In this document: in pieces, positions 51,161 to 60,804 of the stretch
Layout: each line of letters begins with the position of its first letter
How positions within the stretch are numbered: position 1 is the first letter of the stretch
Source of the DNA: CAZXWN01 sp964644695 [NCBI: uncultured bacterium]
GTDB lineage: Bacteria; UBP4; UBA4092
Reading direction: 5' to 3'
NCBI GenBank assembly: GCA_964644695.1
Contig: CAZXWN010000002.1
Span: 35,534-99,533, forward strand
DNA: 64,000 nucleotides
Notes under the pieces: generated by a model
Seen by the model: the letters and a program-made list of their open reading frames with translations, nothing else
What the model was told of the DNA's origin: nothing
Databases searched by the model: none
Program-made: the position numbers and the translations under genes

Positions 51161-54086
51161 ACGGACATCCGGGACAATTGTTGCCTAACTCCGGAGTGGG
51201 ATTAAAAGGGATTTCCGGATTAAGAATTTCATTTAAGAAATAGGGGATAAAATTAGTCACTTTTTCTAGACATTCCACGGGAGTCATTTCTGATTTCTTC
51301 CGAGAAGGCTTGACCGGAGATACTTCTATTTGAGTATCCACCTTTCGGCTGCCCAACATTAAATATCGGGCATCAACAGTTTTTTGACTCTGAACTGCCT
51401 GGACCAGTAATGAATCCTCATCCGTCTGGGTTGCCCATTGTTCCAGTAATATCTTGTATAGGGGCATCTGGAGGCTTTTTACAAAGGGTCTTGCCTTCTC
51501 CAGGGGTAACTCATCAATTTGAGCAAAAGAAGTTATCAGAGGCGTACTGCCAGTTTTATAGTCCAGAATTAACACCTTTTCCTGTCGTTGTTCAATCCGG
51601 TCAAAGAATCCTTTCATTTTGACCGTTCGCCCATCCTCCAGGGGATAGTCAATGGTGACTTTTTTCTCCAGACCTAATAAAACGGTAGGGTGATACATTT
51701 CTAAAACGGGTTTTTGATAGGAATTCAAGAATTGATTGAGTTGATAGATAATCTGTCTTTTCATCAGGAAGGCGGAACCACTGGAGCCACTCCCAAAAGT
51801 ATTTGTGAATTCACGATGAATGATTTTCTCTATGTCCACGGATTGGACAGATTCTGTGGACAGTTCTTTCCCTACCCAGGGTTCATAATATTTTTGTAGA
51901 ACAGCATGAACGAACTTTCCGGTTTCCTGAGGTTGAAGATTATCAGATAGTACATCCTTCTCATCCAGTCGGAGAACTCGGGTATAGTAAAACCGAATGG
52001 GGCAGCAGAGATATTGATCCAGAGCCGAAGCACTGTAATTCATCTGTTGCAGATAATCCATCATTTCAGGTGTTTTACTGATAGGGGCAGGAGTCCCCGT
52101 ATCTAAACTTACCTGGTATTGAATGGTTTGAATGTAGGATGAATCATCCAGTTTCTGGTCCTGTTGTTGACGATCCCAGAGCAGTTGTTCCACAAATCGG
52201 CTTCTTTGTTGTTTTGGACTTTCGCGGAATAAAATATGAGACTCTTTTGATCCTTTGAGCAGCAGGTCTAAATAATATCCGGCCGCCTTTTCCTTGTCCT
52301 TATAGGTTGTCAGGCCCAGCTTTTGTCTTGCTTGATAAGGGAGTAAGGAATCTTCCCGGGTAGATGCAGGAAGAACATCTTCATTAGTATCCAGAACAAT
52401 GACTCGGTCAAACTGGAGATTGCGGGTTTCCATGAAACCTAATACTTGAAGCCCTCGTAATGGAGTTCCCGAAAAGGGTACCATACTATTTTCTATATAG
52501 GATTTCAGGAATGTGAAATACCCATCTATATCCTGAAAACTTATGGTGTGAATCATGGATTGGGCGAGAGCGTCCAGTTCAGTCATGAAAGCTTCAGCGT
52601 AAGGATGAAAGTATGGGTGCCGACTGGCAGTACTATTGGCATAAATGAAGTCCAGGACTTCTTTTGCTTGCTGGGCCAATTGACCAACACTACTAAACTG
52701 TTCAAATTTATGGAGTGTCTGTTCATGGATTGTTTTTAAATGATGAATTAATTGATTTGGAGAGATGTTGTCCCGGAGGTTCTTTGTCCGTTCAACTAAC
52801 ATTTTTTGGAGAACTTCATCATTCTCTATGTCATCCAGTCTCCAGAACTTTCGAGTGATATTACTCAGAAGATGTTCCTCAATGACATGGATTAAAATTC
52901 GAGTCAAATCAGCTCTGCGTGTGTCACTTGTTTTTAGATAGATATTTTTGGTAAAGGGATGCAGCATGAATTTCATATATTGAAATCCATAATAGGCTCC
53001 ATCTGATTGGCGGGTCCTGACAGCCTCAATCAATGCCGAGAAAAACCCGAATATGGGAGTTCTATGGAGAGGATATCCCATGGAGATGTTGTAAGAATCA
53101 TACTCATACCCGGCCAATGTATGTTGAAGTAGAGGAAATAATGTCTCAGCAGAAGGCAGTACAATGACAGTTTTCTCATCCGATATTTCATTGATTTGAT
53201 TTTGTTGTGTCAGAATTTCCTTTGCTTTGAATACTTGCCCATGAGCATCTGGACTTCGATAAAAGTCGATATTGGGTAGGGGATTTGCAGCTGTTGAATT
53301 TGAATCCATCTCAATCGGATTTATATTCTGAGCAGTAAGGATCTCTTCTAATCCTTTACCTTCTTGGAAGATGATTTTGAGATGGGGATGGATGTGATCT
53401 ATGGCTTTCAACAGGGCCATCTCTGTTTTATTGAAGCGGAAAAAGCCGGCTACGATAATTGTGTCGTATCTATTGAAATAAGTTTCAAATTCTGGTGCTT
53501 TTGCTGATTGGAGCACTTGCCGATATCGAAGGGATAGAGTGGATAATCCTTCCGATACCAGATGCTGATAAAACCGAAGATAGTAATCTGCTAGCATACC
53601 CTGGCGTTGAGTAAACTTGGACCAGGCTTCCGGATATTGTTTCACCTGATCCAATATCACTGGCTCCAGATTTTGTAACTGGTTAGGAGATACTTGTTCC
53701 AGATACAGTTCTTCAAAATCACGTATAAGTTTTAAACCCAGAGGAAAAAAACGATCGGGTGAAAGGAAATCTTGTTGCCCTATTCGATTTGATGCGGACT
53801 GATGGATATCATATAAAATCGAGATGGAATCTAATTGATTTAATAGCCGAGTAGGGGGAAACATTTCTTCTGCATAATGGGTTATTAGGCTGTCAAATGT
53901 CTTTGTATCTGGTGGAATGATGGATTGCCCGGCTTGCATTGCCAGATGTTTGCGGAGAAAGTATGAGGGCCTTTTCCCTGGGAAAATGATGAGATTTCGA
54001 GAGTAATCCCAGGTGGACTGTGGCTCAATTTGTTGAGAAAGGGTTTCTATTAAAGATTTGGTTGGACCCATTATGTAAGTCTTCAT
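51126..54086 (-). CDS. addB: AddB-type ATP-dependent nuclease subunit (PD-(D/E)XK)
   Basis: 986 residues. The N-terminal two thirds is a helicase-like, inactivated region (NLIIFPGKRPSYFLRKHLA, VIVLPSAETLFPLLQHTL, VIVLDTNEDVLPASTREDSLLPYQARQKLGL). The C-terminal nuclease has ALDQYLCCPIRFYYTRVL, FDRIEQRQEKVLILDYKTGS (the D...DYK core) and the Cys-rich end CPGCPFNTLC (Cys971, Cys974, Cys980), which with an upstream Cys would hold a 4Fe-4S cluster as in AddB. With AddA it processes DNA double-strand ends for RecA. It lacks a visible Walker A, as expected for this subunit. Its ATG overlaps the addA stop (ATGA). Confidence 0.85.
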   Translation of the reverse strand: MKTYIMGPTKSLIETLSQQIEPQSTWDYSRNLIIFPGKRPSYFLRKHLAMQAGQSIIPPDTKTFDSLITHYAEEMFPPTRLLNQLDSISILYDIHQSASNRIGQQDFLSPDRFFPLGLKLIRDFEELYLEQVSPNQLQNLEPVILDQVKQYPEAWSKFTQRQGMLADYYLRFYQHLVSEGLSTLSLRYRQVLQSAKAPEFETYFNRYDTIIVAGFFRFNKTEMALLKAIDHIHPHLKIIFQEGKGLEEILTAQNINPIEMDSNSTAANPLPNIDFYRSPDAHGQVFKAKEILTQQNQINEISDEKTVIVLPSAETLFPLLQHTLAGYEYDSYNISMGYPLHRTPIFGFFSALIEAVRTRQSDGAYYGFQYMKFMLHPFTKNIYLKTSDTRRADLTRILIHVIEEHLLSNITRKFWRLDDIENDEVLQKMLVERTKNLRDNISPNQLIHHLKTIHEQTLHKFEQFSSVGQLAQQAKEVLDFIYANSTASRHPYFHPYAEAFMTELDALAQSMIHTISFQDIDGYFTFLKSYIENSMVPFSGTPLRGLQVLGFMETRNLQFDRVIVLDTNEDVLPASTREDSLLPYQARQKLGLTTYKDKEKAAGYYLDLLLKGSKESHILFRESPKQQRSRFVEQLLWDRQQQDQKLDDSSYIQTIQYQVSLDTGTPAPISKTPEMMDYLQQMNYSASALDQYLCCPIRFYYTRVLRLDEKDVLSDNLQPQETGKFVHAVLQKYYEPWVGKELSTESVQSVDIEKIIHREFTNTFGSGSSGSAFLMKRQIIYQLNQFLNSYQKPVLEMYHPTVLLGLEKKVTIDYPLEDGRTVKMKGFFDRIEQRQEKVLILDYKTGSTPLITSFAQIDELPLEKARPFVKSLQMPLYKILLEQWATQTDEDSLLVQAVQSQKTVDARYLMLGSRKVDTQIEVSPVKPSRKKSEMTPVECLEKVTNFIPYFLNEILNPEIPFNPTPELGNNCPGCPFNTLCGTRHLG

Positions 54087-57000
54087 TCAAAAGCCTCCAC
54101 CCTGCACGCATCAATAAACAATAGTAATCCTTTAATTGTTTTATCTGGAAAAACATCTCGAAGAATCGTCATGTATTGATACATTTGTTTCTGATATTTT
54201 TCCTGATGTTCTTCTTCGGACCCGGACTTGAAATCAATAACTGTGACTGTGTTACCTACTACTGTCACTCTATCCATCCGGAGTGTTTGTCCATTTTGGC
54301 AAGTGAAAGCCTTTTCTCTCCAATTTCGAATGGACTCAGAAAAATGGGGTGTTACCTCCGGGTGTTGTAGTAATTTAGCGATGGATTGAATGTCTTCAGC
54401 AGGGAAGGTTGTTCCTATTTCAATTTCGATTCGATTCTTTAGATCAGACAGTTGGTTCAGAATAGTATCCGACACGGAATCTATTAAATAGAATAGACGA
54501 TGAATCCGGATTCCCCTTTGGATGTTGTCATAGTTGAGTCTGGTTTGGCTGTTTTCTGGGATAAAAGCTACTTTCTTGATTTGGTAAGACAAGGCCTTCG
54601 AGGGTTCTGAAAATGGCGTTTCTTTTACTTCTGGCGGAGCACCAAGGGTGATGGATTCTTCAGGTAAAACTGAAAATGGGAATTGTCGGGTCTTTCCACT
54701 GTTCTGTATCCCTAAAATATACAGTTCATTTCGGGCTCGAGTAAGCCCCACATAAAGAGCGTTTAGTTTATCAACCCAGGTTTTAATACGAGAAGTCATG
54801 TACAGTGTTTCGAGCTTTTCACTGTTATTCATTAAATCTTTGGTGATGTGATAGAGGTGGAAAGCCTCTCCCCTTTCATCAAGATAACCCATCTCCTGCA
54901 TATTGGGGCGGCTTTCAAAAATTGGAAGAATCACCACTGGAGATTCAAGACCCTTGGCTTTATGAATGGTCATAATGCGGATGGCGTTAATATTTTCTGG
55001 GACATCAATATTCCAGTCTGAGTCTTCATTGGTTTCCTCATCTGAAAATGCCAGGAACTCACCCAAATCATTGCGGCCTGTGGATTCAAAATTCATGATA
55101 ACTTCCAGAAGTTTATTTAAAGAAGCATCATCGCCTGAGAATCGTTCCTGCAAATGGAATATTCTATATATCTCACAGACTAAGTCATATAGGGGATAAT
55201 ATCCTGTAATACTGAAGAGCCGATCAAAATACAGTTGCCATATATCTGGGAATCTTTCTCGGAAACGTTTATAAATAAAACCGGAGTTTTGTTGATTAAA
55301 TCCAAGTCGTTCTTCTAAAAGGAATTTTTGAATTGTCTGGTGGTTGATTTCGGAATTATTCTCATCCAGAGTACGACTCATGATAAGTCCATCAATAAAT
55401 GATGTAAAAGCTAAATCATTTAGAGGTGAATCCAAGAAGCGGAGCAGGTGAATTATCTCACCGGTTAATTTACGTCGTCTAATGTCCAGACTTGAAAAGG
55501 GAAGAAATGGATATCTTTGTCGGTTAACCCATTCAGAAAGCCTAACAACATCTTTGTTTTGGAATGCCAGGATAGTAATATCTTTCAGCTGATATCCGCG
55601 CTTGATTAAATCTTGGAGAATTTCTGCCAGCCTTGACTCTCCTTCATTGTTGGTTGCGGGTTCTTCGCCATTTTGAGGAATGTCTTCATCATTCTCTGTG
55701 TGAGGACTAATTATTTCATAACTGACATAACCGTGGTTGTCTGGATTCAATGGTTCCTGAACATCTTTGGTTAGACCTGTCAATTGACCTGCATAGATTA
55801 GTTCACCATTTTTCTCCTTATCTAGTAAAGGCAACCTTTCTTTAAATATACTTTGCGTAAAATCAAGAATCTCTACAGCGGATCTTCTGTTATATTTGAG
55901 CTCTTGTATTCGATACTGTTCAGGGCCTGTTAGAGAGGGAAATTGTGGTGTTTCAGAATCCTCCAAGGCTCGCATGATGGTGTAGTCCGCTTTACGAAAA
56001 CCATAGATTGCCTGTTTTGTGTCACCCACACAGAATAAACTTCCTTCCTGAGCAAGTGCATTTTCAAACAAAGGTTTCATTGCTGCCCATTGTACAGGTG
56101 CCGTATCTTGAAACTCATCGAGTAAGTAATGATACACCTGATCTCCCAACCGATAATAGATATCCGGAACAATCTCTCTGCTGACATAAGATGACAAACC
56201 ACGTGTTACCTCATCAAGAAATACAACCTGTTCTTGAATTTTTACATGGTCGAATTGACGCACCAGGTTATTCCAATAAATTTCCAGATAAGGATTAAAA
56301 TAATACAGAGCATAGCTCTCTCGATATTGAACAACCGTTGCTGCAAATTCATTGAATAGCCATTTTAATTTTGTAACGGCTTCTTCTTCGCTTGGAGACT
56401 TGGCTTTGTTGACAGGGTTTTTGTAGTGAACATTCTGGCTGAGGAAATGATGTAAATTATTATTTTGTAGAGGAACGTAAAGGTTTTTTTCCAGTTTAAT
56501 ATTTCCATTTACTTTGGCAAGCCCCTCATCCAAAAGAGCTTTAATTTCTTCCGCCAGTTGTTTCAATCGAGCAATATATTTCCCTGAATCAAGTTCTCCG
56601 GGTGCCCGCACAATGGACTGTTTGGATTTGCCCTGGAGACGATCCAGATCAATAAGTCTTTCTGTCAGATTTGCTACTGGATTCCATGGGAAAGTATTCC
56701 CACTCATATTCTGAACCATAGTATCTATGGTGTTTGCCATTTTCTGGCCTTCAGGGGTATCTTCTCTGACCTGCAACAGGTATTGTTCAAGAGCGTAAAT
56801 TAAGAGTTCTCGCTTGTTTAACTGTATGTTAAATAACGGAGGATATGACAAGTCCAGACAAGATGCACTGAATAGAGAAACCATAAAAGTATCAATGGTT
56901 TTTACTTGAAGGTCTGAATAGTTATCGAGGATATCTTGAAGAACTATGGAGGCTCTTTGCTTTATTTTATCCTCATCTAATCCTGTGACTGCATGGAGTG

Positions 57001-57256
57001 TTTGTAACGTGTCTGGATTCCCCAGGCAGGCATTCTTCAGCCATCCGAGAATACGCTGTTTCATTTCTTTCGCTGCGTTATTGGCAAAAGTAAGGGCAAC
57101 CAGATTAGATAGCTCACGATGACTATTTTCTGGGGATAGTAATAATTGAACAAACCGCAAGGTAAGGGTATATGTCTTTCCTGAACCCGCAGAAGCTTTT
57201 ACCAGTGTGAATTGTGGAAACGAATTCTTTTTTATGGGACTGACTACTGGATCCAT
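54083..57256 (-). CDS. addA: AddA/RecB-type UvrD-family helicase-nuclease
   Basis: 1057 residues. SF1 helicase motifs in order are KASAGSGKTYTL (20-31, Walker A), LLDEFQDTAPVQW (Walker B), GDTKQAIYGFRKAD, LKYNRRSAVEIL, IMTIHKAKGLESPVVILP and LYVGLTRARNELYIL. The C-terminal end has RMDRVTVVGNTVTVIDFKSGS and QMYQYM, a PD-(D/E)XK nuclease core like RecB/AddA. It unwinds and degrades DNA from double-strand breaks together with the AddB-type protein encoded downstream. An AGGGGGA site lies before the ATG, and TATAAT with possible promoter function stands about 40 nt upstream. Confidence 0.92.
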   Translation of the reverse strand: MDPVVSPIKKNSFPQFTLVKASAGSGKTYTLTLRFVQLLLSPENSHRELSNLVALTFANNAAKEMKQRILGWLKNACLGNPDTLQTLHAVTGLDEDKIKQRASIVLQDILDNYSDLQVKTIDTFMVSLFSASCLDLSYPPLFNIQLNKRELLIYALEQYLLQVREDTPEGQKMANTIDTMVQNMSGNTFPWNPVANLTERLIDLDRLQGKSKQSIVRAPGELDSGKYIARLKQLAEEIKALLDEGLAKVNGNIKLEKNLYVPLQNNNLHHFLSQNVHYKNPVNKAKSPSEEEAVTKLKWLFNEFAATVVQYRESYALYYFNPYLEIYWNNLVRQFDHVKIQEQVVFLDEVTRGLSSYVSREIVPDIYYRLGDQVYHYLLDEFQDTAPVQWAAMKPLFENALAQEGSLFCVGDTKQAIYGFRKADYTIMRALEDSETPQFPSLTGPEQYRIQELKYNRRSAVEILDFTQSIFKERLPLLDKEKNGELIYAGQLTGLTKDVQEPLNPDNHGYVSYEIISPHTENDEDIPQNGEEPATNNEGESRLAEILQDLIKRGYQLKDITILAFQNKDVVRLSEWVNRQRYPFLPFSSLDIRRRKLTGEIIHLLRFLDSPLNDLAFTSFIDGLIMSRTLDENNSEINHQTIQKFLLEERLGFNQQNSGFIYKRFRERFPDIWQLYFDRLFSITGYYPLYDLVCEIYRIFHLQERFSGDDASLNKLLEVIMNFESTGRNDLGEFLAFSDEETNEDSDWNIDVPENINAIRIMTIHKAKGLESPVVILPIFESRPNMQEMGYLDERGEAFHLYHITKDLMNNSEKLETLYMTSRIKTWVDKLNALYVGLTRARNELYILGIQNSGKTRQFPFSVLPEESITLGAPPEVKETPFSEPSKALSYQIKKVAFIPENSQTRLNYDNIQRGIRIHRLFYLIDSVSDTILNQLSDLKNRIEIEIGTTFPAEDIQSIAKLLQHPEVTPHFSESIRNWREKAFTCQNGQTLRMDRVTVVGNTVTVIDFKSGSEEEHQEKYQKQMYQYMTILRDVFPDKTIKGLLLFIDACRVEAFE

Positions 57257-57376
57257 ACCTGAGTCCCCCTTTAACGCAGCATATTTTATTCAGCATTATA
57301 ACTGGAATCCATGCTGATATGAGATATCATAGCGCTACAAGATGACAGAATAGGTCATCTGACCTATGAAAATAAG

Positions 57377-57408
57377 AATGCCCTTTCAGTATTTGCTGAA
57401 AGGGCATT
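57377..57408 (-). terminator. Bidirectional hairpin terminator downstream of the GHL10-like gene
   Basis: A 13-bp perfect stem (57377-57389 with 57396-57408) and a 6-nt loop, with a T-rich tail on the right of the plus strand (TTTTATTTG) and a weaker one on the minus strand. It lies 23 bp after the stop of the gene ending at 57431 and before the addA promoter. Confidence 0.75.
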
Positions 57409-57430
57409 TTATTTGTCATTTAAAAATCGC

Positions 57431-59245
57431 TTAGGGATTTTTGACGAGTCTAACCCCATCCGCAATCAGATAGCCTTGAGGGGAATCCGCAGTCAGCTCA
57501 ATATATGACGCCATTCCCTGAGGAAATTCGAAAGTACCCAGCGAAACCCATTTGCCACCTCCGGATCGTTGGTCAATCTTTACAGTATCTGTTTTGTCTG
57601 GTCGGACCACTTTATAGCTTGCAGCTTCAGGCCGTCTGGTATCCGATGTGTAAGATACATAAACCTGATATTTACCAGCCAGTGAGATATATGGGGTCCA
57701 CCTCACAAAGTCCTTTGATACACCCGGTTCATGGACGAGATAGTTATTTCCAAGATAACCGGGATTACTGACAGATATTCGCCAATACCCGGAAATCTTA
57801 CAGTTTGAATCACTGTTATCAACGACGAAATCCTCCGCGGTATTGGTTGGCATTCGGATAGTGTTGTTTTCATTAGCTTCTGGAATCAGGTTGATATTGA
57901 TGTCATCCAGGGGAGGATTTCTGTTGGATAATCTAGTCAGATTCCAATACTCATATCCCTCCAAGTGGCATAAATCAAATATGGCAGTTCCATCCGTTTT
58001 AGTTTTTACCATTTCCAACGCTTTCAGGAATTGTCGAGGTTGATTTATGTAATCAGCCCCATACAGGGTTCCATAAACCGGACAAGCACCTTTGACAGCT
58101 TCTTTTGCTATCTCAGAGGCACCCTCAACGGAGTTGTGCCAGGAGGTATCATTTCGCATTCCAGCTTCTTTGGGCTCTGAGGATTGGGGCTTTTTCCGAG
58201 CAAGTGCCTCCTCTTTTGTTACATCATTGAAGTAGCATCCAGCACAGAAGAAATCCAGAAGCTCAGCATAGCCATATTTCCCCCAGCCCTTCGGAGCCCA
58301 ATCTTTTGGGGGAGAATATTTCTGAGAACCCCAGTTGACACCAACTTCATAATAACTTGGATACCATGCACCAGCATAATCCCCAAAAGCCAGTTTCGGG
58401 TTCGTATCTTTTACCAGTTTTCTGGCTTTTACCATAAAGTCATAAATCGTTTTGGCCCGGAATAACAACCAATCATCATAGAGAGACCCTTTTTTTATGT
58501 CCGCTGGTTTTGGGCCCCACTCCATTATTGCACCCGGCCAATTTCTTAAAGCATCTGTTTTCTTTCCGTTTGCGAGAAGGTATTTAATAAATTCTTTCTT
58601 GGAGATGTCAGAGAAATCAGTATATAGAGAGTCATATCTCACCCCATCCAGAATGACACCATCAACAGCATAGTTTTTAATAACTTCCTCAATAATGGAT
58701 AATTCATATTTTTGGATGTCGGGGTTTGACGGATTTACCTTAGCTGTTTTACCGGGCACTTCTGTGATGGGTTTGATTCCATCTTTTGTCAGAATCTGGG
58801 CCTGCCATTCAGGATGATTGGTATAAATAGGCCCCACTTTATAGATATGACGCCCTTCACTGAAGACAAAGAAGGCCGCCATTATTTTTAAGTCGCGTTT
58901 ATGTCCTTCTTCAATGAATATCTTCAACCGATCATGGTTGGGGTCAATTTTCTTCCCACGCCATTCCAGAAGCCGAGGGGCTATTTTACTGGGATAAATC
59001 ACCAGTCCTGACCCGGGTTTGACATCCAGAATCACTGTCTTGAAGCCAGAATCTACACATCGGTCAAGAATGTCTGCAATATCCGGTCGAGTTGCTGTCC
59101 TGTCCAGATTAGCGCCTGCATCGACCCATATCAGAGGGGCATATGAAGAATTGGGTTTATCTTTCGTAAGTGGTTGAGCAATAACCGGAATAAGTAATAG
59201 ATTTAGCAGAATCGACAGGATGATTGTTAACCGTATTTTATCCAT
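57431..59245 (-). CDS. Secreted GHL10-like glycosyl hydrolase with C-terminal golvesin/Xly-type domain
   Basis: 604 residues from the ATG at 59245; the ATG 12 bp earlier is less likely because GAGGTG lies just before the second one. A signal peptide (MDKIRLTIILSILLNLLLIP...) leads into a TIM-barrel domain of the GHL10 type: WVDAGANLDR, FKTVILDVKPGSGLVIYPS, AFFVFSEGRH, VDGVILDGVRYDSLY and FGDYAGAWYPSYYEVGVNW (about 30-440). The last 130 residues (about 475-604) are the golvesin/Xly-type domain (VVDNSDSNCKISGYWRISVS, ISLAGKYQVYVSYTSD, GYLIADGVRLVK). It is an exported putative polysaccharide hydrolase; the substrate is unknown. It appears monocistronic, with its own terminator. Confidence 0.8.
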   Translation of the reverse strand: MDKIRLTIILSILLNLLLIPVIAQPLTKDKPNSSYAPLIWVDAGANLDRTATRPDIADILDRCVDSGFKTVILDVKPGSGLVIYPSKIAPRLLEWRGKKIDPNHDRLKIFIEEGHKRDLKIMAAFFVFSEGRHIYKVGPIYTNHPEWQAQILTKDGIKPITEVPGKTAKVNPSNPDIQKYELSIIEEVIKNYAVDGVILDGVRYDSLYTDFSDISKKEFIKYLLANGKKTDALRNWPGAIMEWGPKPADIKKGSLYDDWLLFRAKTIYDFMVKARKLVKDTNPKLAFGDYAGAWYPSYYEVGVNWGSQKYSPPKDWAPKGWGKYGYAELLDFFCAGCYFNDVTKEEALARKKPQSSEPKEAGMRNDTSWHNSVEGASEIAKEAVKGACPVYGTLYGADYINQPRQFLKALEMVKTKTDGTAIFDLCHLEGYEYWNLTRLSNRNPPLDDININLIPEANENNTIRMPTNTAEDFVVDNSDSNCKISGYWRISVSNPGYLGNNYLVHEPGVSKDFVRWTPYISLAGKYQVYVSYTSDTRRPEAASYKVVRPDKTDTVKIDQRSGGGKWVSLGTFEFPQGMASYIELTADSPQGYLIADGVRLVKNP

Positions 59246-59353
59246 GTTACACCTCACTGAAGATATTGTTTAGCCTAATCTTAATTAGACCACGATTTAC
59301 TGTCAATCAGTATCGACCTGTGGTTTATGGGATAATAATTAGATTAATACGAA

Positions 59354-60526
59354 ATGAGGCCTATAAACGATATGAGTGATGTATTAAAGGTATTAACGGT
59401 TTTTGGGACACGGCCGGAGGCAATCAAGATGGCCCCGTTATGTTTGGAGTTGGGTCGGGCCACTGGAATTGAAAGTCGTGTCTGTGTGACGGCTCAGCAC
59501 CGTGAAATGCTGGATCAGGTTTTAGATTTGTTCCAGGTAAAACCGGATTTTGATTTAAATATCATGAAAGTCCGACAATCTCTGACAGGTATTACATGTC
59601 GGGTTCTGGAAGGGATGGAAGATATCTTCCGTGATTACCAACCCGATGTTGTTCTGGTTCATGGAGATACGACTACAAGTACGGCTTCTGCTTTAGCCGC
59701 ATTTTATCAACAAATTAAAGTGGGTCATGTGGAAGCTGGGTTACGGACTCGGAATAAATATGCGCCATTCCCAGAGGAAATGAATCGGACCTTGACGGGT
59801 GATATTGCCGATTTACATTTTTCTCCTACGGCCAGCGCACGGCGGAACCTGCTTCGAGAAGGTGTGGCAGAAGAATCTATCTATGTTACGGGAAATACGG
59901 TTATTGATGCCATGTCCACGACGGTTGCGAAAGATTATACATTCCGAACCGAAGCGTTAAATAACATTGATTATAAGAATCGGAAAGTTATTTTAGTGAC
60001 CGCTCACCGCCGGGAAAACTGGGGTGAAGGACTTGATAATATATGCAAGTCCTTAAGAGATATGGTCATTGCCCAACCGGATATCGAGTTGATTTATCTG
60101 GTCCATCTGAACCCTCTGGTGGTTGAAACAGCCAATAAATTCCTGAAGGGTGTTGAACGCGTTCATCTTCTGCCTCCTCTGGATACCCAGGAAACTCATA
60201 ATTTGATGAGTAAGTGTTACATGGTGATGACGGACTCCGGTGGACTTCAGGAAGAAGCACCTCATTTAGGTAAACCGGTACTGGTGTTCCGGGATGAGAC
60301 AGAACGCCCGGAAGCTGTTGAAGCAGGAACAGTAAAACTCGTGGGTACGGACCCTGAGAGAATTAAGCGTGAAGCGTATCGTCTTTTAACAGACAAGGCC
60401 GCCTATACCCAAATGAGCCAGTCAACAAACCCCTATGGTGATGGACAGGCCTCACAGCGTATTGTGCAGGCATTAATGTACGCTTTCAAACGGACCAGTG
60501 TTCGTCCTGAGGATTTCCAGGGATAA
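59354..60526 (+). CDS. wecB: UDP-N-acetylglucosamine 2-epimerase (non-hydrolysing)
   Basis: 390 residues. VFGTRPEAIKMAPL (17-30), LVHGDTTTSTASALA (101-115), GHVEAGLRTRNKYAPFPEEMNR (split around 124-145), TAHRRENWGEG and DSGGLQEEAPHLGKPVLVFRDETERPEA are diagnostic. It interconverts UDP-GlcNAc and UDP-ManNAc in the cytoplasm and would supply ManNAc for surface glycans such as that started by the WecA-type transferase. No Shine-Dalgarno is visible before the ATG at 59354 or the alternative ATG at 59372 (which gives MSDVLKVLTVFG); AT-rich -10-like sequences lie just upstream. A good terminator follows. Confidence 0.95.
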   Translation: MRPINDMSDVLKVLTVFGTRPEAIKMAPLCLELGRATGIESRVCVTAQHREMLDQVLDLFQVKPDFDLNIMKVRQSLTGITCRVLEGMEDIFRDYQPDVVLVHGDTTTSTASALAAFYQQIKVGHVEAGLRTRNKYAPFPEEMNRTLTGDIADLHFSPTASARRNLLREGVAEESIYVTGNTVIDAMSTTVAKDYTFRTEALNNIDYKNRKVILVTAHRRENWGEGLDNICKSLRDMVIAQPDIELIYLVHLNPLVVETANKFLKGVERVHLLPPLDTQETHNLMSKCYMVMTDSGGLQEEAPHLGKPVLVFRDETERPEAVEAGTVKLVGTDPERIKREAYRLLTDKAAYTQMSQSTNPYGDGQASQRIVQALMYAFKRTSVRPEDFQG

Positions 60527-60553
60527 CAGGTTTATAAAATAAGTGATGACAGT

Positions 60554-60589
60554 AAACACCGGATGAATAAATCCGGTGTTTATTTTTTT
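60554..60589 (+). terminator. Intrinsic terminator after wecB
   Basis: An 11-bp perfect stem (60554-60564 with 60571-60581), 6-nt loop, followed by a run of T residues (60583-60589). Confidence 0.92.
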
Positions 60590-60664
60590 ATCCGCCGGAT
60601 TACATAAGTTGAAACGAAGGGGGAAGGCTGTTTTGGATTATAATGAGTGTCAGCGAGACGGATT

Positions 60665-60697
60665 ATTTACGGACTTGTTCGGAGCTGCTCCGTAGAT
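60665..60697 (+). repeat. Dispersed intergenic palindrome, copy 4 (diverged)
   Basis: The outer stem TACGGA/TCCGTA is kept with compensated changes relative to copy 1 (CCACGG to TTACGG on the left, CCGTGG to CCGTAG on the right). The middle CTTGTTCGGAGCTGCTC is partly conserved, and GATGCTTCGTTGATGCC follows as in the other copies. It lies in the 278-bp spacer between wecB and the metallophosphoesterase gene. Confidence 0.75.
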
Positions 60698-60804
60698 GCT
60701 TCGTTGATGCCAAACTATTGACAGATGGTATCATCGGGGTTAAATTGTAAGCGATTATCATGCTGATAAATAATGAGCCATGAATCAATAAGGAGTGTCG
60801 GATA

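Noticed and set aside
14558-60697. The four palindromes as a CRISPR-like or regularly spaced array (spacing about 14.3, 14.5 and 17.3 kb)
   Set aside because: They are far apart with unrelated genes between, no cas genes are present, and near-equal spacing of three intervals is easily chance.
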